A DNA stretch of 32,157 bases, taken from NCBI GenBank assembly GCA_026260175.1, contig JAKCWW010001007.1, positions 51,843-83,999 of the forward strand. The letters run 5' to 3'. Below are positions 13,176 through 25,812 of this stretch, one piece after another. Below the pieces are notes generated by a model that was not told the DNA's origin, searched no databases, and saw nothing but the letters and a program-made list of their open reading frames with translations. Origin of the DNA: Reticulitermes lucifugus. Lineage: Eukaryota > Arthropoda > Insecta > Blattodea > Rhinotermitidae. Position numbers and translations under genes: made by a program. How positions within the stretch are numbered: position 1 is the first letter of the stretch; every line of letters begins with the position of its first letter.

Positions 13176-16100
13176 CTGTGGGTGCATAAAATAAAATAAA
13201 GAATTACATTAATACTGTGAGATCTGAGGTTATCATGGCAGTGATTATGAACACTGCTGTCATCTGGGATGTAAGGCCATGTAGTCTAGTGGAACTGCAC
13301 TAAAGTCTCAGAAGATACTGCTGCCTCCATTATCAGGGCACCAGACAATACAGTGTGAAAATAATACTGCTATCTATTTTAAAAGTTACTCAGGCATTAA
13401 TGAATCTAGTGGATGACAAATTATTAGAGTTTCTCAAAATTTTGTAATATGAATGTAGTTCCACATTCCACACTCATATTTCAGCACATATCAATTTTAG
13501 ATGCCCAGAAAATTAATTCATCGTTGTAGATATCAAACAGGTCACTCACTAGTTTCTAGGTTATTAATTTTGTATCCAAAGCATCAAAATGAGAGGAATG
13601 ACAAATATAAATGACTTGATTTTGGTCATGGCCTATTTCAAGGTGTTATCCTTATATCTGTCACAGGGCACAGAGAAACAATAAATAAATTAAAATCAAA
13701 TATAACCAAGCGTGGCAACTAGAAACCCAGGACTGATCATGTACATCATGGATGACGTCAGGCTCAACAGTTCCGTCTTTTGGGATATGATACACGAGTC
13801 TGGCACATGGAGGCAGCAGGGTCCAGTGTGGTGGTAGCAGTAATGGCTGTATTAGTGTTTACAGCCACATCACCTGCTGAGGCTATTCATGCCAACCTGC
13901 CACTTAAGCCATATATATTATGTTCATGGGCTTAAATTCATAATTCAAAATGGAATAAAAGAGAAATAAGAAGTTAAATAACATGATAAGTCATAATGGC
14001 TCATACAAAAAACAAAACTCTAAACAAGATATCACCAAAATCATGCAGTATTTAATACAGTGTTCCAGACAAGCCAAAGAATTTGCATTTGATTATATAT
14101 CTAAGGCAATCAACTCAAATGTGCTGTTCCTGGATAGTGCACATCTGTGTCAGATTTGCAGTGAAGGTCCATATCTCCCTGTAACAGGCTTGATAACACA
14201 AAGACCCCCTCCATGGATACATCACCAGCTTCATCTCCCAAAGCTTGTTACATGAGGCATCGTCCTAATACCGCTGCCATCATTTGGCCAAGGCAGACAG
14301 AAAGAGGGTGGTTCAAAGGACCGTTAAAAGACAGAGAGAGAAGNGGGGGGGGGGCAAACTGTTACTCTGGAGAGTGGTGTGTCTGGGAGCAACGTCAGCT
14401 GCCACAAGCACCTACATGATCTGGAAGCACATGTAACCTACAAACTTCATTTTAAAAGCAAGTACGAGTATCCAAGATCCAGTACGAGCTTGTGGGTGGG
14501 ATCTGGCAATTACAAGCCTTGGACTTTGCTCACAGAATCTCTATACTGGACCAGTGACAGAGACTAGCACTTTCAAATGGGATCACATGAACAGCATCCT
14601 TCTGCCCCTTTCTCACAGGGCAACAAAATCAGACCCAGTTGTATAAACACAGCAGTATAAAAAACCCAAGGTGACAGGCAACATCCAAAAGACTAGCTAT
14701 GCTTACTGCAATATACCATCAACAGAGCCCCTTAAGCTTGAGTGACTGGTATGGATGACTGTTCAGTTAATATGGATAATTAATTTTTCATATTGAAAAA
14801 AATATCATGAAAGTTTAATAATAAATCTGTTACTTCAAGCACAATGTATGAAAACAAATACTTACCAATACTGGTTACTGCAGAAACAGTGCGAAACTGG
14901 TGTATAATGTTGCGTGGTAAGAAATAGATATCGTTATCACACAGCTGGATACGTGCATACCGAATGCCCTCGCGACGCAACTGATTTAACTTTGCATCTT
15001 CCAGCCACTGCACACACTAAAACAAAATATTTCTATTAGTCACAATACTTTCCCATTACATCACTTTCAGTTAAAGATTTAACTTCAACCCGTAAATGAA
15101 GCCTCTTCACACATGAAGCCAGTATAACAAAACAACAAAACATGCTGACATAGAAATACTCTTCACATTTGTGCCCTTTACAGAGAAAGAAGTATGACAC
15201 ATTTCGTATGTGGCCACCTTACTTTTTGTTTTTACTACAAAACTTTGTGCTAATATACACAATTCCCTTATGTTTATAACAATGAAGCAGGACAATAATA
15301 AACTACAATTAATAATGCAGTCTAACACAACTATTTTATTACAAAAACAATAACTTTTCTTTTGATAAAACCCGTTTCAACCTGATCGGGTCATCATCAT
15401 CACTTGTAAAATGTATAATAGGAGGCTACATTAATCACTACACTTATCATTCTATGGACAGAGATCTCATTCTCACCATTTTATTACAACTAATAAAACT
15501 GTAATAAAATTTTAAGGAAGCAATCTCCATCCACAGCACGATAATTGCCATAATACTACTCACCTCCTTCGATACATTTCATAAGCCTGATGATGAACCA
15601 ATCACGCTCAAACATGTTGCAGTTTTACCGAAACAAAGTTATTATTTTCATAATAAAATACTTCTGTTAGACTATTTATATATGTATCATTATAGAAATA
15701 ATTCATGAAACACAACAGGATGTCTTCCATCAAGACTGAAGCAGAACAAGTTAATTTACTTACAGGAATAAAACCAGATTCTTTTTGGATTTCTGGGCAT
15801 GTTAGAGTCTATACCTGCTACAACATAGGGAATGAGCTCTGGTGTTCATCTGTGCATGGCTCTTTAGCAAGTGGCTGGTTTTTGTTTAGTGTGGACAAAA
15901 ACTGAAGACAAAATGTATGACAATGAAGTGCTCATAGTAACAATTCATGTGTGTCTGAACAGAATGATGGTGAGTTTTGTGAATGCACTGCTAAAAATGT
16001 AATCAGATCAATACAATTTCACAAAAAGTTACATTAATATTAATGAGCTTTAACATGTACAAACTGTCATGCCACTGAATAAGAGCATCTAAAACAGAAA

Positions 16101-19100
16101 CAAATGTGAGACTTCTACCACAAGAACATAAACAAATGGAGAGTCTAAACAAGCTTTTGGAAGCTTCACACAACAGCACAATGTTAACTTCTCAGTTGCC
16201 CCACTCAACTCAGCAAAAAAGCTCATGCCGAGTCATAAAAATGATGATGTGCTTCATGAGAAATACAAATATTCCAATTTTCAATACGAAAATATGGGCA
16301 CATTACTGCATTTTCAATTGAAACATATAAATGCATTTACCATAACATCTTGTAAGACTACCTGTGATATTGGAGGTTCATGAAGATCTAACTGCAGTTT
16401 CTCAACAAGGTCAGTGAAATCTCCAGCACAGAATGCTACCACATCCTTGGTGACACGATTATGATCACAGGACTGAGTACCATGCACAGCTTTCAATATG
16501 CCTAAAATAAACAAGTCACACAAACTTAAGTTAGTGACTGGTTGGAAAGAAATTAGTATGTACTGTTTACATGAAACACAAGTATAACACTAGTACAGCA
16601 ACTTTAGGAGATTTAATACTGTAGTCCATTAACCTTACTGACTGTGACTAAAGATTTATCAAGAATGTTTCATGAATAAATGAGGGTTTTGTACTTTACT
16701 TCATCTGAAAACAAACAGCTCAGACACCAAGACCACTGTGTGAAAAAAAGCAATACTTTCATGCACCCATAACTTACTGAATCATCAAGGAGTTTATATT
16801 CTAACATATATCATTAGGAGATAAAAAGTTAACGATCTGCCAGGTTCCTTGTAACAAATTTCCCCAAGGTTCCTGTGATGACAAGAACTTGTTCCATTCC
16901 CATGCACCCACACCCAGTTTGACAACTGGGGATAGTGTTTCACCATTTGTTGGTGGTGGCAGCACCCAAACTGGGAACGGCTGAGGGGGCTATGTGCAAG
17001 GGTAGTCCATTCCCTAATTCCAGCATGCAGAAGAGTGGAGATCTAGGCAAAAGTTATCATCAAAGGCCCATACAAATTAGAGCTTCTGTTTCAGCAGCAA
17101 AATAATATGATTAGGAACCCACTGCGGCCTCACTCATAACACTGTAATCTGAATATTTTTAAAACACCAGAATACTTTCTTAATTGGGAAAGTGGTAGTT
17201 TCCAATCTAAATTTGAGACCTCGGGCATGTAAAGGAAACATCCTCTCATTAAAAAATAATAGTTAAATTACAAATACATTGGTAACTGAATTTACATTAG
17301 TCTACAATAAAAAAATAGGCCTTACTAGAGCATACATAAATGTAAGTCATGTTCCAGGCATGTGCACAAGGTCCACTTCCTAGCTGCAAACATAAAATAC
17401 TCCATCCTTATTTGGATTTCTTAAAACTGTGAAATAGTAGCATCATCACAGCCTTCATCAAGCTCTCATTTTCTTTGAAGTCTTATGCAGTGCATCTTTG
17501 TGAGCTTCTCAGCACCAACCAAAGTACACTAACTCATGCTCCACTATATTCCATGCCTGACTACTTTACCAACAGTGTTTCAAACATGAATGCTTTCTTT
17601 CTTTTCTCCACACCCATGCTTACCAAAAGCTTCCCCAGACTTTGTTCCAAGGAGTTTGTAATGTCAAGGTGTGAACACACAATATTCTTTACTCATTTCT
17701 GTACATAATTAAAATATCTACTTATGACAATGGTTCACTACAAACACATATCAGTATAATTTTTACTGGAAACAGAAAAACAGAACACACTTATTTCATG
17801 TGAGTTTCACACTCACCTACAGCAGCTGTGGTCATTCTATCGAGGCCATGTCCAACATGATCAGCATGTGCCTTAGTCCGGTCTTCAAACATATATTCAC
17901 GAGCTTCAGAAAGTCTTGGAAGATACTGCAGGTTGCGCAACTCATTAATCCCAGTTCTGAAAATTAGACACATGTGTACACTTTTAGCTTCCATCANGGG
18001 GGGGATCCATGCACAGCATAACATTTCTGGTGCATGTGCTCCTATCTGTTTAATTACTCTGAAAGTGATATAATACAAAGCAAAGCTAAAGCCATCCCTG
18101 TACAGGCCTAGACAGGCCCTTAGGGTTCCGGGAGGTTGAGGCTCCCAGATTTCAAGACAATCGGCACATGAAGGTGACAAGGTTGTCAGCCCTGTGCACT
18201 GGCCGCCTCTACTCCCCAGTAAATATTCCTGATACTCATTTCCGTCAGAGGCTGAACTGACCCCAGGGCCATAGTGAGGCTGGAAGGATTACGTAAATGA
18301 AAAATTCCAGTGACACCATCGTGAATAGAACCCGTGACATTCCGGCTTGTAGCGCAATGCCTCAACTAACTACGCCACTGCATGCCCCTGAAAGTGATAA
18401 ATACTTACAGGAAAAGCGTGCTGTGAATTCTCAACAAGTTTTGTTCCAAACAAACTTCATTTTAAGAAATACAGTCAAACTTGGCTATAATGTCATTGAA
18501 GGGACCAAATAAATTGTGTCGTTATAAACGAGTGTCGCTCTAAGTGATGTGTGTTAAACGTGAAGGAAAAATATTTCAACACAAAATACAGGCATGTAGG
18601 CATATTACTTAGTTTATGCTATGATATATTTTAAATTTAAATTACAATGAAAATTGAGAAAGAATAAATGTTACTCTTCTATAATTGTAAATTTTCATAC
18701 AGGCCAACGCTAAAATATGCATTAACTTAAAATTAAAATTTAGGAAGAACAAAAATTATCATGAGAAGAAGATCGATGACTGGTACGCTGTCCCTTCTCA
18801 GTTGCTTAAACCACTTATACAGCGCCTCATTTACGTCAATTCGTTCAAGCTTTTGAAACGCTTCATTCTCGATCAGCTCTGTTTAAATGCACTAATAATT
18901 TTGGTTGTTTTTCCAAATCTTCTGGATCGTGTAATTTACAGGTCAAAATTCTCGACACACGTCAGCTTTGTCTTTTCCATATTCTATTTCTCCTATCAAT
19001 TTAACTTTATCTTTGGCGCTCAAAACCTTTCTTTTGTTTGTAACTAGCAACGTTATCACTTTATCAGTCTCCTGTTAACTGGAGGAATGGCCACCTGCCC

Positions 19101-22100
19101 TCTCCAGGAAGACGAGGAGATGGCTGAATTCTCAAAATAGCCTATATCTGGGAAAATTATTTTGAAACTGATAACTAGCAATATCGTTATCTCTGAGGTA
19201 GATGTACTTAAGCATGTTGTACTAAACAAGGAAGAAAAACACATGCCTTAGGGGGAATTAGTTGGTACCACCAAATGTATAATGTTATAGCCGGGGGTTG
19301 CATAAACTGAGGTCGTTATAACCGAGTTCAACTGTATTTAGCAAGACAAGCACAAATTATATTCACGTTGCATGGAGAAAGGCATGTACTTTTACATATA
19401 TGAAGGCTGTACAAAATGTTCACAGTCTGATTAAATAACACAATACATACCAGACACATTTTATTGAACACTACCCCTTGAAGATAGTCCCCTTCTACAC
19501 TGATACAATTAGAAAAACACTTCCACTTTTCCCAGTATTCCACATGTTTCTTAAGAAATTTTTAGTTAGCTACATTAATGTTTTTTCTTGTAATTTCTCT
19601 ACTAATTCAAAAATCAATGTCTGTTTGAACTAACTTTCAATTTCAGGAACAGGCATACGGTCAACTCAAGAGAGATAAGGGCTGTAGGATGGCTGTGATA
19701 AGAGTGCAGTTGTTTGTGTAAGAAACTTCTAGGCAGACAGCAACATGTGCACAGGAGCAATGTCACGATGAAGAAAACAGTTGTGTTCCCACCAAAGCTT
19801 AGTCACTTATTTCAAACTGCTTCCTGCAGATGCTTTAAATGGTGGCGTAAAATTCTTGATCCACGGTTTTACCTCTATGAATGAACTCAAAAAGCACCAA
19901 ACGTCACAAGTTGAAGAAAACAATGAGCATGACCTTCTTAGCTGATATGGTCTGTTTTGCTGGTTTGGTCTTGGGAGTGTGCAGACTGCTGCTTTATTTC
20001 CTTAGCAGTTTTCCCCACTTGTAACAAAATTTCACACAAATGCCCTATTCCATTAATCTCATTAGGCAATGTCGACTGCTTTTTTCTTATCCACAAATAT
20101 TCCATAATAATAATTTCTTTGCACTTTTTAATGAATGAAGCTTATTCAATATTACAACGTGGCCAAAGGGTGTAAAACCCCAAGAAATATGTAGAACTAC
20201 CACCCTTGCTTTTGAGAAGATTTGTTTCTCCCTCTGCTAAGCCAAACTTTTCTTTCTTCTACTGACTGTCACTGTTGTCACGACATGGCTAATGTAACAA
20301 ATCTGCAGTGCATAGTAAACCACCCAATGTCAGCATAAAGTGCCACCTCAGCATAACCCAAGCGTAGCAATATCCTAAATTCCTTACTGGAGAAGTGTCA
20401 GGTACAAATTCCCAAAGCTGGGGGGGTTGGGGGCAACTCTATTGCGAGTTTTCCTTACTATTAACAAAATGCATTATGTTCACTCAAATACAAGAACTTC
20501 ACTATGTTCACATAAGTCCAAAATTAAGACCATTAGTGAAATGTAAACTTAGTCACTTCTAATATTTAAATAAATCTCTCTTCTTAGTAATTTAATGTTG
20601 GGAGGGGTGTGTTTTCTTTTGGGGAAAATGTAAATTTGCTTTCCACGTAGGTAAGGGCAACGACATTTCTATAAAGTTGATGGACATGTTACGACTTAAT
20701 AAAAGTTTGTAAAACTGCGTACGTGCGTACAAAAATGTTATACAATCTGCAGATCACAGGGGGCACATGGCTGCTTTGTCCTATATGAATGTCCACACCT
20801 CCATTATGCCTTCACATGTTGCTGTGCTTTATACAAGACAGTAACTTCTTACCTTACAGTCTATAAAGCACACAATCAATAGCAAGAATGGCTTCCCAAC
20901 ACTGCCAATCTGCCAAGCACATGTGAAGATCGGTGAACACTTCACACAACAAGCTTCAAACAAAGAAATATATATACAGAATTACAAATAAACTGTACCT
21001 TCTTCTTTTTGCTGGTGATTTTGCCATCTCTGCAGTTGGGACTAGTTGCTCACCAGGACGAATCCATAAGATAGGACCATCATTTGATTCCTGAGGCGTT
21101 TCCATTTGTACAACTGACAGTGGTCCCCACGGCATTGTCTGGCAAAAGAGTAACACAAACCTTTTGTAAATGCAGTTTCTTAGGAGGGTGTGTGCAGTCT
21201 CCATTATACATACAGGTAACCACAAAAACTACCTTACGCTGCCTTACTTTTATGGATGTATCTCACATGGAACTAACACACACATACACTTACCACTTGA
21301 AAACTGAAGGTCCCTTGCTGGATATAAACCATAAAATATGTAAAATAACCCAAACCACAACAAAAGTTTATCATAATGTCTGATGAAAGTTTTGACCCCT
21401 TCATCACAAAATCATTCTCCCCTGAATATATGCACAGTGACATTTTCCCCATTCCATCCCACATAATCTGACAGCACTTAAATCAAGTTCAAAGGAATTT
21501 CCTACAGGAAGCAGGAAGAAACTCTACTGCTATTGCTACTGTTATTGTTGCCAATCTGTTTTCACGTGCCATCACGCCAACTCAATATCAACCTCTATGC
21601 ATATAAAAACTTGAGACCCTCTGAATGGATTTTAATGAAATCTGATATTTGAGAATTTTATGGGAATTGTTAGGCTGTTTCACCATTCATTTAGATCAGA
21701 CAATTTTGATTCACATTTCTATACGTAAGGGCATTCACATTTCTGACCTGCCCATGGTGCCATCCCTCTCATACTCAACTGTAGCACTATTGCCAGAAAT
21801 GGGAAAAACCACAAGGAATCTGCAGCACCAGATTTGTGGAGGAGCAAATGTGCCAAAACAGGTATATTACAGTTATAATTCCTAATGTTAATAAACAAGC
21901 AACCATCAATCACAACCCGAGCCGGCTTTCATTACGTTCTTTAGCCCTGCAGGAGCCAGCATAACGTAACCAATTTGGTGATTAGGCTATGGGCTGGATG
22001 ATTCAGGATTGATTCCTGGCATGAGGCAGGAGATCTTTCTCTTCCCAAAACATCTAGACAACTTCTGGGGCTCGGTCAGTCTCCTGTTCTATGAGCAGCA

Positions 22101-24851
22101 GGGGTCCTATCCCCAAGGGTAAAGTGGCTGGGGTGTGAAGCTGACCACCCACCTCCATCTCATGCCAAGTTAAGGATGAGTGGAGCTATATATCTACTTC
22201 CCACACACACCTCCATGATGTGAACAGACACAACATTACCTTTTTACCTTTTACTTTAGCCTACCATGTTACAATCCTCAGCTCATTGTCAAGGATTCCT
22301 TGATTTGTACCTGACTACAAGGTACACCTACCTACAAGGTGAGAAGGTGTCATAACCCACACCAAATTATGAATCTTAGCCACTTTCACTTTCAACCGAA
22401 ATTTTAACCAATTTACTCATTTATCAATATTTTTTGCATTTTTATGAACACCCTGATCATAAACTAACAGCAATGACTTCATATTATCTCTACCTTGTTT
22501 CTGGGACGTTCCAGCTGAAATGAAGGAGAAATGTACGCATAAATGTCTTACCATCCTCAGAAATGGATTTTCCTCAAATCTCACTAGTAAGTCTGGAAAG
22601 AAGCCACCAACTTCCTCATGAACGGTTCCAACTAGGCTAATCTGGTGGAGGGGTCCATATCGAACAGTTCCGTTAGCGTAATGTTTGCACACCTGCACAA
22701 AAACATGTCACTTTCTTCCTGAAATTAGTGCACAGGGTTAAACACAACGTAAAATACTGTATCACACTACTTGTCTGGCCACAAAGTAAAATACCTGTAC
22801 CTTTTCAGTATCCTAATATCAGAATGCTCATATATAAAGGGTGTGTGAAACAAGAGACAAAGTCCACGAAATACCATACCATCTAAACAAAATTCTAAAT
22901 CAAACAGGTCATGCAGCTGATGGAATTCTGTAAGAACACCTGGCATATGCAAGTAAACAAGGATGTTGTAAATCTAAGCTATAGTAAGGCTTTCTATTGT
23001 TTCCTTAAAACTGTTAACATTAAAATATGTATGTAACCTGTAAATTCTTTTTCTTACAACCCTAGGCATTTCCACAGACAGTGGAGTGCAGTATTTTCTT
23101 TGCAAAGTAATTCTAATTTGAATTCACGAACTGGTGATGAAACAACATACACAGAGGTCTTTTACTTAACCTCCCAGATCTAACAAAATACAATGAGGGC
23201 TTGCTTAAGGAAGTCACACCACATGGCCATTGTCCTATCAGTGCTGGTGGGCAGTGCGTGTGCGTGCGCGTGTGCGTGTGTGTGTGTGTGAGAAATGTTT
23301 TCTATTAAACAAAGCACTCTCATTTGCGACACTCTTTTAAAATGTCATGAAAAAACGTTGCCAGGAGTCCTGTAAAAAATATCCTGCATAAATAGGGGTG
23401 TGTAAAAGAACAATCACAGGACAGTGGAAAAATTATGTATTATGGGTTCAGGGCTGGACAAAAACAAAATACAAGAATGTCATGTTTCAACTGAAGACAA
23501 ATGTGATGATACTGGCACATAATTGGAAACAAGTCCTGGCTGGCTGTTTGAAGTGGGGTGTCAAAAACCTCAACTCACAGGGCAAAAAAGCTTTTAAAAA
23601 TAAAGCCCATATAAAATGACGGCCATACAACAACTCTTTCCTTCAAACCGGGAAGCAAGAAGCTGGTAATGCTGGTAGTTTCAAGAATCAGCAGCAAATG
23701 GATTTCTTGATCTGAAACTCATGTCCATAAAGAAACATTTTCAGAGACGTAAGGCCTGCTTAGACGCTGGAGGTCAGCACTTAGAAACTATCAAACACTG
23801 TAAGATGAACTGTGGGAGGAAAAAAACTCTGAATTCCTGGTGGATGCAGTCTTTTCATAAATAATGCTCTCATGGTAAAGGCTATGGTAAGACTTCTCCA
23901 CATTGTTTGATACAAGCTCTTACCTACCTTTCAACTGCAGACAATGACTATATCCAGGGGGCTGCTTTTAAACATCCACCACAATATTACATTTGCTGTC
24001 CAAGTACATCTGATTTATATACATTAACCACAAAGTAGAAAACATATTAGTCAATACACCAGTTTATCTAGCATTCAACTGCAGCCAAGTTTCTTCCCCA
24101 TATCAGTATAACCCAAAGAGATTACCTGGTCCCTATACTGCTTCATGGTAGTTGTTTCAATGTCAGAATTTCGTCCTAGTACGCCATTCTTGACAGTCAG
24201 TGACGGATAATTCTCTGCCATATGCTCCAGTAGGTCTGGGAGATAAGATGCTGCATCATGAACTATTCCCATTACATGATATGCAAACCCTTTCTCATCT
24301 TCGCCAAACACTACCTGTAATACAACAAAAAATCAGACAGAATATGGTATATGGGACTATGCTGATATGTAGGATGAGACAAAAAAAACCAGTGAATGTA
24401 TTGCAGGGGAGTGCAAACTGCACGGTGGAGTGCAAGTACTGCCAAGTGCATTTCTGCACAAATCAGGTAAAGGTAAAAGGCAAAGTTTTTCCTGCCCACA
24501 CAATGACAACATACAGCAGGGTAGAGATACAACTCCACTCATTATTAACCTCAGTGCTAGATGGAGGTAAGTGGTCAACATCACACCCCAGCTGATTTAC
24601 CCCCAGGAAAGAAACACAGTATCCATTGAATACAAGGCTGGGTGGGCCCCAGAGCTGGTCTGGGCAATACAGAGAAGAGAAAAATCTCTCGCTCCTACTG
24701 AAATTCAAACCCCGGGCCGGCCAGCCTGTACCCTAGTTGCTATATGAGAATAAGAACCTGTTCTTCACGTCAAACATAGGTGCTTTCTTTGTCAAGGTCA
24801 CAACAGACAGTAAGTAAACTTTCAAAGAAATAAATCTCACAATTAAGAAAT

Positions 24852-24902
<51 letters not shown>

Positions 24903-25766
24903 GACCAGGTACAGCACACACCATAAGAACACCAAACCCCCGAACAAGATGATACAGTACCAAGCATCCATACAATAACACCTACAAAAATACCAGTTTA
25001 TCAGTTTAGCACAAGATACAAGGTGACTGTGCACATCAATAACAGCGAAGGTGGTAAAAACTGTGTTTATAAAGTGAACCAATGAATGGACGTTTTTAAA
25101 TATATGCAGTTTTAGTGACAAAAAACCCCTGAGGATGGCTCAGTGAAGAGCCGAAACATGTCGGGTTTTATTAAAATGTTTTAAAGAACTATACAGTTTT
25201 TTAAAATAAAAAGTGCATCCAGTTGGTGTTTTAAATAGTGATTAAGAAATTAAATGTTCATTCATGTACTTAAAACAGGAAAATAATTGGAATTATTGAA
25301 CTGTATACAGAAATACAATGGTAATACTTGCACGTAACTCTGACAGCATGATTAATATGCATATTTCATTATTTCTTTGATGGCTATTACAGTAATGTAC
25401 CAACAGCCAACAGTTCTACTCTGAAGGTTAATTATTAAGCTTTTGGGTACGTTCAGAAAGTTTCCTTTAATGAAACATCCTTGGTTTATACATTCCTGAG
25501 AGTTACAATGAGCTCAACTGCCAGGTAATGGAGAAAAAAGTTAGATCATTGAATGTGTAATTCTTGTACCAGCCGTTATACATGTGTATGAAATGTGACA
25601 TTTAAGTTAGCAGCAAGTGAACATCTTCCAGTGACTGAACATTAAGAATACTACATACAAGGAATAATATAAATTACACATATTTTAAAACAAAGTGTTC
25701 AGTAACATATGCACACACAAAAGTTTGAACTGAGTGAACAAACATATTACATACCGAGAACTTTCA

Positions 25767-25812
<46 letters not shown>

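Larger units (their letters stand above)
17957..20998 (-). other. RSBN1 intron D-E (3042 bp), transposon-rich
   Basis: Bounded by GTACAG and TTTTCAG. Contains a family B SINE, a Tigger/pogo relic with TIRs and a mariner relic in succession. One undetermined base at 17997 abuts a run of G. The stretch 19960-20990 is without recognised elements. Confidence 0.85.

Noticed and set aside
13870..13895. Shared TGAGGCTATTCATGCC at about 13878 and 29251
   Set aside because: Only about 16 bp match with no extended similarity either side; could be chance or a fragment too short to name.
14344..14353. Undetermined base next to a G run (also at 17997)
   Set aside because: Most likely sequencing or polishing uncertainty in homopolymers, not biology.
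16320..16362. Extension of exon F past its donor (VVLQDVM frame)
   Set aside because: The genomic read-through stops soon, and joining PISQ directly to CVQW restores the conserved family sequence.
17966..18180. Extension of exon E upstream into 18180 as coding
   Set aside because: The acceptor at 17957 joins the conserved sequence in phase; the extra frame crosses an undetermined base and runs into the family B SINE.
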